Assembly (NCBI GenBank): GCA_017525025.1
Contig: JAFXUJ010000014.1
Location: 217,024 to 281,023 of the forward strand
DNA length: 64,000 bases
Source: Elusimicrobiaceae bacterium
Lineage (GTDB): Bacteria; Elusimicrobiota; Elusimicrobia; Elusimicrobiales; Elusimicrobiaceae
Reading direction: 5' to 3'
Shown: piece by piece, positions 45,621 through 55,000 of the stretch
Position numbering within the stretch: the stretch's first letter is position 1
Layout: each line of letters begins with the position of its first letter
Notes under the pieces: model-generated
Told to the model about the DNA's origin: nothing
Databases searched by the model: none
The model's input: the letters and a program-made list of their open reading frames with translations, nothing else
Made by a program: the position numbers and the translations under genes

Positions 45621-45875
45621 ATGAAAAATTCAAAAGGAATGTCTCTCATTGGTCTATTGCTGGCGGCCTTAATTGTTGCTATGTTGCTTAAATTGGCTAT
45701 TGCACCATACAAACAAATGGCCAAGACAAACCAGCAACCGGGCCAGCCGCCCCATATCCAAACCCAAAGCCAAGCTAAACAAACGCTGGATAATGTGCGC
45801 GCGCAGTTGCAAGAAGTCCAAAAAGCTGCTAATGAGCGCGCGAACTTTGATCCCGGAAGACCCACTCGCAAATAA
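45621..45875 (+). CDS. Small pilin-like membrane protein without the +5 glutamate
   Basis: 84 residues. The N-terminus MKNSKG|MSLIGLLLAALIVAMLLK looks like a prepilin leader and helix, but the +5 residue is Gly instead of Glu. The rest is a proline/glutamine-rich linker and a short amphipathic helix (about 50-72). It could be an atypical minor pseudopilin or simply a membrane-anchored small protein. AGGGG site; 13 bases after apt, so co-transcribed. Confidence 0.55.
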   Translation: MKNSKGMSLIGLLLAALIVAMLLKLAIAPYKQMAKTNQQPGQPPHIQTQSQAKQTLDNVRAQLQEVQKAANERANFDPGRPTRK

Positions 45876-45892
45876 TAATTACATTTAAATAA

Positions 45893-45930
45893 GGTCAAAA
45901 GGCCCTATGTCCTTTATGGGCCTTTTGACC
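45893..45930. terminator. Hairpin after the apt operon
   Basis: Perfect 13-bp stem GGTCAAAAGGCCC / GGGCCTTTTGACC with a 12-base loop. Downstream T-run is missing on the plus strand, so termination may be weak or the element may stabilise the 3' end. Confidence 0.6.
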
Positions 45931-45954
45931 CTTGTGCCCCAAGTAGCCGCAGGA

Positions 45955-45960
45955 TATAAT
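45955..45960 (+). promoter_or_regulatory. -10 box giving a leaderless protease mRNA
   Basis: TATAAT at 45955-45960, six bases before the ATG at 45967. The expected first nucleotide is the A of ATG; no ribosome-binding site in the usual place. Confidence 0.55.
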
Positions 45961-45966
45961 AAAAAT

Positions 45967-47031
45967 ATGAGTAGACTTAAATATCTTTTCCCGTTGCTTT
46001 TGGCAATGGGGTTGCCGTTACATGCGCAAGTACCGGGTAAAATTGCAACCAGCATAGAGAGAGGCATTTCCCAAACGCAAATAGCGGTTGAACGCTCGGC
46101 TACCGCCGCAAAAAGCGTCTTTCGCGCGTACCCACAGGGAAGAGAGGACAGACACGCGCTTTCCGGCTTTGTTTTCAAAACAAATTATTACGGAAGAGAA
46201 GAAATCTTTGGGGTTATCGCGACGCACAGCGTACCGTTAACTTATAAAGATCCTTTGGGTGCTTATATTACCGCGCGCATTACCGTGAACGGTCGGGAAA
46301 AGGATATCCCGGGGGAAATGGTGCAGATAGCGTCTCCCATGATGTTGGACATGGCGCTCATTAAATTCAACCCGGAAGATGAACCTTTGCTCACCCCGCT
46401 AACACTTGCCGAGCAAGATCCGGCCGTTGAAGATAAATTGCAAGTAACCGGTTTTGCCCAACAAGAATTAACTTTCGTATTGAATAAGCCCCTGCTCATG
46501 AGTACACTTACCTCCTTACGATTTCCTTTAAATAAAACCTGGCGGGACGTAGCGGGAATGTGCGGCAGCCCGGTGCTAAATGAAGACGGGAAAGTGGTGG
46601 GTATGTTTACGGGCACCGGGGAAGAAAGTTCCTCCTTATCCCACACCGGCTTTGCCACTAAAACTTCCTATTTGCATACCTTAGTGGCGGCCTATCACAG
46701 CGGCACGGAAAAGGCCACTTTTCCGCTGATGTTAGGGGAGCACAAAATTGTTGATTTGCACATAAACGAATTTGTTTCAAATGTGTACCTTCAAGACGAA
46801 GAAGGACACCGTATTCTACGCCAAAATGTACATTACAAATTCCCCTACAATACGCTTATGCAGCACTTACCACGGGCCCGGTATATTACGCTTAATATCT
46901 TTACCAGCCCGTCCTGGGTTGGCTATGGAGCGTCGGAAGCCGTTCTTTCGGATGTATATCACGTAACATACGATTTGAAAGAAAAGAAGATGATTGACAG
47001 TGGCCTGGGAATGAAATTGATTTCGCAGTAA
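45967..47031 (+). CDS. Secreted trypsin-fold protease with cysteine in the nucleophile position
   Basis: 354 residues. A signal peptide (1 to about 20, LFPLLLAMGLPLHA|Q) leads to a chymotrypsin-like domain. I read the triad as H87 (GVIATHSV), D128 (MLDMALIKF) and C199 in AGMCGSPVLNEDGKVVGMF, where trypsins have GDSGGP. The last 115 residues are beta-rich and unidentified. The ATG at 45967 gives a proper signal peptide; upstream frame extension lies across the promoter. Substrate unknown; acts in periplasm or outside. Confidence 0.75.
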   Translation: MSRLKYLFPLLLAMGLPLHAQVPGKIATSIERGISQTQIAVERSATAAKSVFRAYPQGREDRHALSGFVFKTNYYGREEIFGVIATHSVPLTYKDPLGAYITARITVNGREKDIPGEMVQIASPMMLDMALIKFNPEDEPLLTPLTLAEQDPAVEDKLQVTGFAQQELTFVLNKPLLMSTLTSLRFPLNKTWRDVAGMCGSPVLNEDGKVVGMFTGTGEESSSLSHTGFATKTSYLHTLVAAYHSGTEKATFPLMLGEHKIVDLHINEFVSNVYLQDEEGHRILRQNVHYKFPYNTLMQHLPRARYITLNIFTSPSWVGYGASEAVLSDVYHVTYDLKEKKMIDSGLGMKLISQ

Positions 47032-47046
47032 ACAACATACACACAA

Positions 47047-47074
47047 AAAACCCCGCTCATTGGAGCGGGGTTTT
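47047..47074. terminator. Intrinsic terminator after the protease gene
   Basis: Stem AAAACCCCGCTC / GAGCGGGGTTTT with loop ATTG. The same stem recurs at 48158-48185 and 49017-49044. Confidence 0.9.
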
Positions 47075-47101
47075 AATTGATACTTGTTATTTATAAAAAT
47101 T

Positions 47102-47110
47102 TGCTATACT
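47102..47110 (+). promoter_or_regulatory. Extended -10 promoter of leader RNA copy 1
   Basis: TGCTATACT with hexamer 47105-47110; the expected start is near 47117, 26 bases before the first helix of the structured leader. -35 is weak (ACTTGT at 17-base spacing). Confidence 0.5.
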
Positions 47111-47142
47111 AACTGTGTTGTGAGTTGTGCTAAAATTTGAAT

Positions 47143-47353
47143 CTGTTTTTGGAACCGTATTGAAGAATACGGAGCGCGATGGGGAAACCCAAAGCACAAG
47201 ACAAGTCCAAAAACAGTCGTTATTAGGCACTGCATCCCTGAGTTGATCCCTTGGGGGTGTGGTGCCAAGTGTTTGCCACGCCCTTTGGCGTGGCAGACCA
47301 CGGCTGTTATCTTTTGGGTTACTTGTCTTGGCTCAAAGATAACAGCCGTTTTT
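47143..47353 (+). ncRNA. Structured leader RNA, copy 1, with terminator and candidate pseudoknot
   Basis: Helices in order: P1 CTGTTTTTGG (47143-47152) with CCAAAAACAG (47207-47216); P2 CCGTATT / AATACGG (47155-47172); P3 GGCAC / GTGCC (47226-47230, 47262-47266) extended by CATCCC / GGGGTG; P4 GCCACGCC / GGCGTGGC (47275-47294); P5 a 14-bp terminator stem (47301-47314 with 47335-47348) followed by five T. The P5 loop segment ACTTGTCTTG (47321-47330) is perfectly complementary to CAAGACAAGT (47197-47206). AACAGTCG (47212-47219) could instead pair with the P5 5' arm. The 354-base gap 47032-47385 is filled by a terminator, promoter and this element. A second copy lies at 62464-62664. Confidence 0.75.
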
Positions 47354-47385
47354 GTTGTCTTGGGCCCGGATAAAAGGAAACTAAC

Positions 47386-48138
47386 ATGAAAAAAATAATA
47401 ACAGTAGTTGGATTATTGTGTATCACCGCTGCCTCTTTTGCGTTTGAACCGGCCTCCTATGGGGCGACCAAACCAGGGAATGGCAGTTTATTCGGCAACA
47501 AAAGCAACAAGGAGAGAGTGGAATCAAATCAGATTAAAACTACCAAAGAAGAATATGCCCGTCCAGGACAATTTGCTTTGGGATTTCGTGTAGGAGCGGC
47601 TCAAAACGACCCGGAAACCATGCAGGAAATTTATGACAATGCTTTTGACCTTGGCTACTCGGAAAAAGAATTAACCAAAGGATACGGAGTTTTTGGCATA
47701 GAAGCATTATATGAGTGGGAATTAGCCCAAGAAAATGCGAAACTGGGGGTTAAAGCGGGCTTTGAAGCATATAGTCAAAGCAAACTATCCTTAGATTGGG
47801 GAGATGTGAAAATTACGGAAACAACTTATGCCTTCCCGTTTACATTTTATTATAAAAACGATAATGGTATAAAAAAATGGAGTTGGTTTGCCGGAGCAGG
47901 GCTTACCGTTATTTCCTCTAAGGGAGAGCTTAAAATGGCGGGATCTCCTACTGAAACGGAATCCAAAACAAAAGTTTTCCCGCACATTACAGCTGGTGCT
48001 GAATATCGTTTTAGCCGGGTATTTGCTCTGGGGGTTGACGTAAAATATAACATTGCGGCCAAAGTAAAGAAAAACGAAGACGTATTGTCAGACCGCTCCG
48101 GGATTGGTGCGGCAGTAACAGGACGTTTCTATTTTTAG
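47386..48138 (+). CDS. Outer-membrane beta-barrel protein, leader-RNA-linked paralog 1
   Basis: 250 residues with signal peptide (1 to about 19, ending ASFAF). After a 50-residue polar segment the rest has alternating strands and ends in aromatic VTGRFYF, as outer-membrane beta-barrels do (about eight strands, OmpW/OmpX-like size). It is clearly homologous to the protein at 62704 (shared WSWFAGAGLT-type, FPHITAGAEYRF, KYNIAAK and SDRSGIGAAVT segments). AAGGAA site; expression probably controlled by the upstream structured leader. Confidence 0.82.
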   Translation: MKKIITVVGLLCITAASFAFEPASYGATKPGNGSLFGNKSNKERVESNQIKTTKEEYARPGQFALGFRVGAAQNDPETMQEIYDNAFDLGYSEKELTKGYGVFGIEALYEWELAQENAKLGVKAGFEAYSQSKLSLDWGDVKITETTYAFPFTFYYKNDNGIKKWSWFAGAGLTVISSKGELKMAGSPTETESKTKVFPHITAGAEYRFSRVFALGVDVKYNIAAKVKKNEDVLSDRSGIGAAVTGRFYF

Positions 48139-48156
48139 TCGTACACTTCTCCTACA

Positions 48157-48240
48157 AAAAACCCCGCTCCAATGAGCGGGGTTTTTATTTAAACTAATTG
48201 CCTTACGCAGCCACTTTTTCGCTTGTGCGTTTTTCCACAA
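48157..48240. repeat. Left copy of an 84-bp direct repeat (fusA 3' end plus terminator)
   Basis: Matches 49016-49099 at 81 of 84 positions. The repeat spans the terminator and the last codons of fusA. Mismatches are at 48170 (terminator loop), 48206 and 48236 (both synonymous third positions in the fusA frame). Confidence 0.9.
48158..48185. terminator. Intrinsic terminator after outer-membrane protein paralog 1
   Basis: Stem AAAACCCCGCTC / GAGCGGGGTTTT with loop CAAT. Part of the left copy of the fusA-end repeat. Confidence 0.88.
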
Positions 48241-48241
48241 C
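48203..48241 (-). pseudogene. fusA C-terminal remnant
   Basis: Encodes [12 protein letters not shown] and a stop, the same as the last residues of EF-G ([12 protein letters not shown]) except for one Ile/Val change at the edge. No start or upstream coding sequence accompanies it; it is a duplicated or imported fusA end. Confidence 0.8.
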
Positions 48242-48263
48242 CCTCATAATAATATCCACATAT

Positions 48264-48292
48264 TTGCCAGAATCAGGGGAATATGATAGAAT
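48264..48292 (+). promoter_or_regulatory. Promoter of the cargo gene between fusA ends
   Basis: -35 TTGCCA (48264-48269), 17-base spacer, extended -10 TGATAGAAT (hexamer 48287-48292). Expected start near 48299, with a GGGAGAA site before the ATG. Confidence 0.65.
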
Positions 48293-48333
48293 CATGGTCA
48301 GAAGTAATTTCAGGTATACAACGGGAGAACGCC

Positions 48334-48978
48334 ATGAAAAAAATATTAGATAAAGTCTGTTGCGTGGCATTAGCGTGTGTGCTAGTATTTGCAATAGGTG
48401 CTTTTGCTATAGCAGCTGAAAAAAAGAATAAGCTTTTTGACAAAACCTTGCAAACAGTCACTAAAGAAAAAGCTGCACGGCAATCGTGGAATCAAATGAA
48501 AAAGAAATGCCATATACCTACTATGAGCATCGAAACCTCTGATGGCGAACAGGAAGTGGAAATAAGTGGCATACGCGCCGATAATGATGGGAGCATCTTG
48601 GCCTATTACTATGATAATGGAAATTTCCTCCTATCAAAAAAAAGAAGACAAATTAAATCTTGTGATTCAAAAGATTGGGTTGAACGTTGCGAGCGCACCT
48701 CCACCTCCCCAGAGATTAAGGATAAGCATATAGTTTGTTACCTTGGGAGAGGGACCGGTAATAACTATGAGGCCGCCGTATGTCCCCAAGATGGAAGAAT
48801 GTGGGTTTATAGAGGCCGACATAATTTTAAAAGAGAAGTGGTAGATCGTATAATAAAAATTAAGCGTATTCCCAAAGAATCTGAATTTACAGAATTAGGA
48901 GAGTGCGGGAAGGCTGCCGCTTGGGGAGCAACTAGACAGGACAAATCAGAGTGGTTGGACGGTGTAGTTAAATTCTAA
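48334..48978 (+). CDS. Secreted cysteine-containing protein of unknown function
   Basis: 214 residues. An N-terminal hydrophobic segment (about 8-28, ending FAIAAE) is a signal peptide or anchor. The mature part is lysine-rich with cysteines in KKCHIP, KSCDSKDWVERCE, VCYLG, AVCPQDG and GECGK, suggesting disulfides and export. I recognise no family. It is the only gene between two copies of the fusA 3' end, with its own promoter, so it looks like a transferred cargo gene. Confidence 0.65.
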   Translation: MKKILDKVCCVALACVLVFAIGAFAIAAEKKNKLFDKTLQTVTKEKAARQSWNQMKKKCHIPTMSIETSDGEQEVEISGIRADNDGSILAYYYDNGNFLLSKKRRQIKSCDSKDWVERCERTSTSPEIKDKHIVCYLGRGTGNNYEAAVCPQDGRMWVYRGRHNFKREVVDRIIKIKRIPKESEFTELGECGKAAAWGATRQDKSEWLDGVVKF

Positions 48979-49015
48979 TTTTCTGAGCATCTCACGTATC
49001 TAGTAGAATCACAAC

Positions 49016-49099
49016 AAAAACCCCGCTCAAATGAGCGGGGTTTTTATTTAAACTAATTGCCTTATGCAGCCACTTTTTCGCTTGTGCGTTTTTCAACAA
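49016..49099. repeat. Right copy of the 84-bp direct repeat (native fusA 3' end plus terminator)
   Basis: The partner of 48157-48240, offset 859 bases. This copy is continuous with the full fusA gene. Confidence 0.9.
49017..49044. terminator. Intrinsic terminator after fusA
   Basis: Stem AAAACCCCGCTC / GAGCGGGGTTTT with loop AAAT; serves fusA on the minus strand and the converging cargo gene on the plus strand. Confidence 0.9.
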
Positions 49100-51164
49100 T
49101 CGCTTTAGCGACGTTGGCAGGCACTTCGGCGTAGTGGCTCGGTTCCATCGTGAACGACGCACGACCTTGGGACAAGGAGCGCACATTCGTAGCGTAACCG
49201 AACATTTCGGCAAGCGGAACTTCGGCGCGGACGTAGCGGACGTTTCCGCGTACACCCATTTCACCGATTTGACCGCGGCGAGAGCTCAAGTCCCCGATGA
49301 TATCACCGAGGTTGGCTTCCGGCGCGACCACTTCCACTTTCATGATCGGTTCCAAAATGACGGGCGCGGCTTTTTTGGCGCCGTCTTTGAGGGCCATAGA
49401 AGCAGCGATTTTGAACGCCATTTCGGAAGAGTCTACTTCGTGGAACGAACCGTCAAATACGGCTACTTTAATATCCACTAAGGGGTAACCCGCCATGGCA
49501 CCGGAGTCCAATGCTTCGCGGCAACCCTTTTCAATAGCCGGGATATATTCTTTCGGAATGCGGCCTTGGGTGATTTCGTTAACAAACTCAAACCCTTTGC
49601 CTTTTTCCTGCGGTTCCAAACGCAAGAATACGTGCCCGTATTGACCACGACCACCGGACTGGCGGACAAATTTGGTTTCTTGTTCCACCGTCTTGGTAAT
49701 GGTTTCGCGGTAAGCAACTTGCGGAGCACCGACGTTGGCTTGTACGTTGAACTCGCGTTTCATGCGGTCCACGATGATGTCCAAGTGAAGTTCGCCCATA
49801 CCGCTGATAACGGTTTGACCGGTTTCTTCATCGGTGCGGACGCGGAAGGTTTGGTCTTCTTCAGCGAGGCGCGCCAAGGCGTTGGACATTTTTTCTTCGT
49901 CGGCTTTAGATTTCGGTTCTACAGCAATAGAAATTACCGGTTCCGGGAAGGTAATGCTTTCCAACACAATCGGGGCATCCGGCGAGCAGATCGTTTGACC
50001 TACGCGGGAGTTTTTAATAGCCACGGTAGCGGCAATTTCCCCGGCGGAAAGTTCTTTTACTTCTTCGCGTTTATCAGCCATCATACGCATCATACGGCCA
50101 AAGCGTTCCGTGGCGTTCTTACCCGGGAAGTAAACCGCATCTCCGGCTTTAATCGTACCGGAATAAATGCGGAAGAAGCTTAATTTACCTACAAACGGGT
50201 CCGTTTGTACCTTAAAAATCAACCCGCAGAAAGGTTCGCTGTTAGACGGTTTGCGGAAAACTTCTTCGCCCGTGTTCGGGTTCGTACCTTTGACCGCCGG
50301 AACATCTACAGGAGAGGGTAGATAATCGTTTACGCAGTCTAACAAAGGTTGTACCCCTTTGTTTTTATACGAAGAACCACAAATCACCGGGAAGAATTTA
50401 CCGGTTAAGGTACCGCGGCGAATAGCTTTTTTAATTTCGTCTACGGTAAAGTTGGTTTCACCGTTCAGGTAGCGTTCCATCATCGCTTCGTCAAAATCGG
50501 CGAGTTTTTCAATCATTTCCGTGCGGTATTTATTTGCGAGATCCACGAGGTCTGCCGGGATATCTACTTCGTTGAAAGTGGCACCGTTATGGTCGCCATC
50601 CCAAATAATCCCTTTCATTTTGACGAGGTCGACTACGCCAACAAATTTGTCTTCCGCGCCGATAGGCAGTTGGATCGGGCAAGCGTTACCGCCCAATTTT
50701 TCTTTAATGGAGTTGGCAGAGCGGATGAAATCAGCCCCAATGCGGTCCATTTTATTGATGTAAGCGATACGCGGAACGTGGTATTTGTCCGCTTGGCGCC
50801 ACACGGTTTCGGACTGGGGTTCTACCCCCTGTACGCCGTCAAAGCAGCATACAGCGCCGTCCAACACACGCAAAGAACGTTCCACTTCGGCCGTAAAGTC
50901 CACGTGGCCGGGAGTGTCAATAATGTTGAGCTGGCAATCTTTCCATACGCAGTAGATGGCCGCGGAGGTAATGGTAATACCTCTTTCGCGTTCTTGTTCC
51001 ATCCAGTCGGTTACGGACGCACCATCGTGCGTTTCACCAATTTTATGCACTTTTCCGGTGTAGTACAAAATACGTTCGGAAGTGGTGGTCTTACCCGCAT
51101 CAATGTGCGCGATAATACCGATGTTGCGGATTTTCTCTAACGGATAGGTTTTAAATTCAGCCAT
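49062..51164 (-). CDS. fusA: Elongation factor G
   Basis: 700 residues. GTPase motifs [17 protein letters not shown] and NKMDRIGAD are intact, followed by domains II-V with the translocation-loop signature [18 protein letters not shown] drives ribosomal translocation and, with RRF, recycling. Last gene of the rplJ-to-fusA operon; tuf is not downstream as it often is elsewhere. Confidence 0.98.
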   Translation of the reverse strand: MAEFKTYPLEKIRNIGIIAHIDAGKTTTSERILYYTGKVHKIGETHDGASVTDWMEQERERGITITSAAIYCVWKDCQLNIIDTPGHVDFTAEVERSLRVLDGAVCCFDGVQGVEPQSETVWRQADKYHVPRIAYINKMDRIGADFIRSANSIKEKLGGNACPIQLPIGAEDKFVGVVDLVKMKGIIWDGDHNGATFNEVDIPADLVDLANKYRTEMIEKLADFDEAMMERYLNGETNFTVDEIKKAIRRGTLTGKFFPVICGSSYKNKGVQPLLDCVNDYLPSPVDVPAVKGTNPNTGEEVFRKPSNSEPFCGLIFKVQTDPFVGKLSFFRIYSGTIKAGDAVYFPGKNATERFGRMMRMMADKREEVKELSAGEIAATVAIKNSRVGQTICSPDAPIVLESITFPEPVISIAVEPKSKADEEKMSNALARLAEEDQTFRVRTDEETGQTVISGMGELHLDIIVDRMKREFNVQANVGAPQVAYRETITKTVEQETKFVRQSGGRGQYGHVFLRLEPQEKGKGFEFVNEITQGRIPKEYIPAIEKGCREALDSGAMAGYPLVDIKVAVFDGSFHEVDSSEMAFKIAASMALKDGAKKAAPVILEPIMKVEVVAPEANLGDIIGDLSSRRGQIGEMGVRGNVRYVRAEVPLAEMFGYATNVRSLSQGRASFTMEPSHYAEVPANVAKAIVEKRTSEKVAA

Positions 51165-51178
51165 ATCTTAATTCCCGC

Positions 51179-51658
51179 TTACCATTTGAAATGGGCGAAA
51201 GCGCGGTTGGCTTCGGCCATTTTATGCACGTCTTCGCGTTTTTTATACGCGGTGCCCTCTTTCTTGGCGCCCAAAATGATTTCTTCGGCCAATTTTTCAG
51301 CCATCGGGCGGCCTTTGCGGCTTTGAGCCGCACCGATTAACCAGCGCATCGCCAAAGAGGTGCTGCGCAAGGGTTTTACTTCGGTGGGGACTTGGTAGTT
51401 AGCGCCACCTACGCGGCGGGCTTTTACTTCCACGAGCGGGCGGACGTTTTCAATGCATTTGGTAAATACGTCCAAAGCATTTTCTTTCGTTTTTTCCGCA
51501 ATAATAGCCATGGCATCATCCAAGATGCGTTCGGCGGTGGAAGTTTTACCTTCAAAATTTAATTTGTTAATAAACCGGGCCACGAGCACGGAATTGTATT
51601 TATAATCCGGCGCGGGTTGCGGTCTTCTGTCTCTGGGTCTTAAACCTTTTCTTGGCAT
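51179..51658 (-). CDS. rpsG: 30S ribosomal protein S7
   Basis: 159 residues; VARFINKLNFEGKTSTAERI and RRVGGANYQVPTEVKPLRS are characteristic. S7 nucleates the small-subunit head and contacts E-site tRNA. GGAG site. Confidence 0.98.
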   Translation of the reverse strand: MPRKGLRPRDRRPQPAPDYKYNSVLVARFINKLNFEGKTSTAERILDDAMAIIAEKTKENALDVFTKCIENVRPLVEVKARRVGGANYQVPTEVKPLRSTSLAMRWLIGAAQSRKGRPMAEKLAEEIILGAKKEGTAYKKREDVHKMAEANRAFAHFKW

Positions 51659-51678
51659 ATTCTATTCAACTCCTAAAA

Positions 51679-52059
51679 TTATTTACCGGCTTTCGGTCTC
51701 TTTACACCGTAAAGGGAACGGCCTTGTTTTCTGTTTTCTACGCCCGAAGCGTCTAACGCGCCGCGGATGATGTGATAGCGCACACCCGGCAAGTCTTTCA
51801 CACGACCACCGCGCACGAGCACGATAGAGTGTTCTTGTAAGTTGTGGCCCACACCCGGAATGTAAGCGGTTACTTCCATCTTGGAAGTTAATTTTACACG
51901 GGCGACCTTTCTCAAAGCAGAGTTCGGTTTTTTAGGGGTTGTGGTATAAACACGGGTGCAGACGCCGCGCCGTTGGGGGCAGGACTGCAACGCCGGGGAT
52001 TTGGTCCGGTTGGACTCTTTTGCCCGTCCGTATTTTACTAATTGATTTACTGTTGGCAT
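51679..52059 (-). CDS. rpsL: 30S ribosomal protein S12
   Basis: 126 residues with [17 protein letters not shown] and [20 protein letters not shown]. The two lysines of TPKKPNS, where streptomycin-resistance changes occur, are wild type. Start overlaps the rpoC stop (TAATG). Confidence 0.98.
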   Translation of the reverse strand: MPTVNQLVKYGRAKESNRTKSPALQSCPQRRGVCTRVYTTTPKKPNSALRKVARVKLTSKMEVTAYIPGVGHNLQEHSIVLVRGGRVKDLPGVRYHIIRGALDASGVENRKQGRSLYGVKRPKAGK

Positions 52060-55000
52060 TACTTCTCTCCTGTTTCTTTGCGTTTTTCTTCAAATTCGTG
52101 GGCAATTTGACGGGCAGAAATACCAGTTCCCGCCGGTATCAAATGGCCTACAATTACGTTTTCTTTCAAGCCGGCTAATTCATCAACTTGGCCGGTAATG
52201 GCGGCATCCGTTAAGACCTTCGTAGTCTCTTGGAACGAAGCCGCAGATATAAATGATTCGGAAGCTAAGGAAGCCTTACTGATACCTAAAAGGATCGTCT
52301 CGGCTTCGGCCAAACGTTTACCGGCGGCTTTCATCTTAGCGTTTTCACGCAGCCAGCTGGCACGGCTTAAAACCTCTCCTTTCAGGAAGTGGGTATCCCC
52401 AGCGTCCAGAATTTTTACGTTCCCTAACATCTGACGGACAATAACCTCGATATGCCGGTCATTGATGGTTACGCCCTGCAAGCGGTACACTTCTTGGATG
52501 GCGTTTAACAGGAACTCTTGTGCTTCTTTTTCGCCCTTCACGCGCAGCACGTCGTGTGGGTCGATGGCGCCGTCGGTTAGGGCTTCCCCTACGCCTACGT
52601 GATCGCCTTCATATACGACTAAGTGTTTGCCTTGCGGAATGCTATACTGCTTGACCTGGTTGGTCTCTTCGTTCCGCACGACAACTTCAATCAAACCTTT
52701 GGGTGATGTTTCTAAGCTGACAATCCCTTCAAATTCCGAAATAATAGCCGGATTTTTAGGTCTGCGCGCTTCAAACAATTCCGCAATACGGGGCAAACCA
52801 CCGGTGATATCTTTGGTACCGCCGGCTTCGCGCCCGATTTTGGCAAGCACGTCTCCGGGTTCCACTTCTTCACCGTTTTCCACCATTAGGATTGTATCAA
52901 TCGGCAGCGGGAAGTTAATCTTCTTGCCTTTGCCTTCAATGCTAATGCGCGGGTTCTTTTTGCCCATGCGGCTAGCGGTAATTTTACGTTCAATTACACC
53001 CGTAACTTTGTTGCGCTCTTCCTGTAGCGTAATACCTTCCACCACGTCCGTCAAGCGAACCGTGCCGGAAACTTCCGCTAACACCGGGATAGAGTGCGGG
53101 TCCCATTCTGCTAAGAGGGAACCTTTTTTAACGGTTTCTTTATCCTTCGTGTAGATAGAGGCACCGTACTGAATCTTGTATTCTTTTATTGTACCATTTC
53201 CGGCGGTTACAAAGATAGAACCGTTGCGGGAGATACAAATCTTATTATCATAGCGGTTGGTAATGAGTTTAATATCTTTAAACGTTACTTTACCGTCAAT
53301 TTCGGCCACCGCCTGACTGCGGGAAAGCACGCGCGAGGCCGTACCACCGATGTGGAACGTACGCAAGGTTAACTGCGTACCCGGTTCCCCAATGGACTGG
53401 GCGGCAATAATACCTACCGAGTCGCCGGGGTTGCTCTTGGACGAAGTGGCCAAAGACAAACCGTAGCATTTGGCACATACACCAAACGGAGCTTCACAAG
53501 TAAGTACCGAGCGGATACGCACGGACTCTACCCCGTATTTCTTAACTTGTTTGCTTTGTTCCAAGGTGATTAGATCGCCTTCTTTGATGATCGTTTTTTC
53601 TTCTTCGGAACCGTCGGCTTTTTTCACTTTAACGACCACATTTTCCAGCGCGGTGCGCCCTAAAATGCGTTCGTCTAACGGTTCTACCATTTCTTCCCCG
53701 CTCATCAAAGATTTCACCACAATACCGTTGTGCGTACCGCAATCTTCTTGCGTAACAACTACGTTGTGGGCTACGTCTACCAAGCGGCGGGTTAAGTAAC
53801 CGGCATCAGCCGTTTTTAACGCGGTATCGGAAAGACCTTTACGTCCCCCGTGCGTAGAAATAAAGTACTCTAACACGGACAACCCTTCGCGGAAGTTGGC
53901 GGTAATCGGGTTTTCAATAATTTCGCCCTGACCGCCGGTCAGTTTCTTCTGCGGTTTAGCCATTAGACCGCGCATACCGGCCAGCTGGCGCACCTGTTGG
54001 CGCGAACCGCGGGCACCGGAATCTGCCATCAAATAGACGGAGTTAAAGCGTTGGCCGCTGTGTTCTTTGTTGGTGGGGTCAAATTTGGCTTCTTCAAATT
54101 TTTTCATTTCTTTGAAGAGCTCATTGGCCACATCATCTGTTACACGCGTCCAGATATCAATAACTTTGTTATAGCGTTCGCCTTCGGTAATGATACCGGC
54201 TTCGGCTTGCGCTTGGATTTGTTTAACTTGTTTCTTCGCGTCGTCAATATATTTTTGTTTGACGGACGGAATGGTCATATCGGCAATGGAGATAGACAAG
54301 CCGGACAGGGTGGCGTAATGGTACCCCATCTTCATAATCTTATCCAAGAATTGCACGGCTTCATAGCGGCCGTATTTTTTGCTCTTGTAGCATTCATCTA
54401 CCAAAGCAGCCAATTCTTTTTTACCGATGGTTTTGTTAATGTATTCCCACCCTTTGGGCAAGATTTGGTTGAAAATAATGCGTCCCACGGAAGTATAATC
54501 TTTCCATTTGGTAGCATTTTTCTCATCCTTGCCCGTTAAACCCGGTTCAGGAATAGCATTGATACCGCGCACTTTAATTTTAGCGTGGTAAGAAAGCTTG
54601 CCGTATTCCAACGCAACCAACGCATCTTCTTTGCTGCCGAATATAGATCCTTCCCCGATATCGCCGTCTTTAATTTTGGTAAGGAAGTTAATACCCAACA
54701 CCATATCGTGAGACGGAGCGGCAATCGGTTTACCGGAAGCGGGTGATAAAATGTTGTTGGAAGCTAACATCAAGGTGCGGGCTTCCATTTGCGCTTCTAG
54801 GGAAAGCGGTACGTGTACAGCCATCTGGTCGCCGTCGAAGTCAGCGTTGAATGCGGCACAAGTGAGCGGGTGCAATTGAATTGCTTTCCCTTCAATAAGT
54901 ACCGGTTCAAACGCTTGAATACCCAAGCGGTGCAAGGTTGGAGCACGGTTCAACATAACCGGGTGAGATTTGGTTACTTTTTCCAAAATATCCCAAATTT

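Noticed and set aside
47143..47353. Cobalamin or c-di-GMP riboswitch
   Set aside because: CCACGG and AAACCC-like strings recall pieces of these aptamers, but the conserved cores are not present and the helix order differs.
48242..48394. Minus-strand reading frame upstream of the fusA remnant
   Set aside because: It runs antisense over the cargo gene's promoter and start; only the last dozen codons match EF-G.
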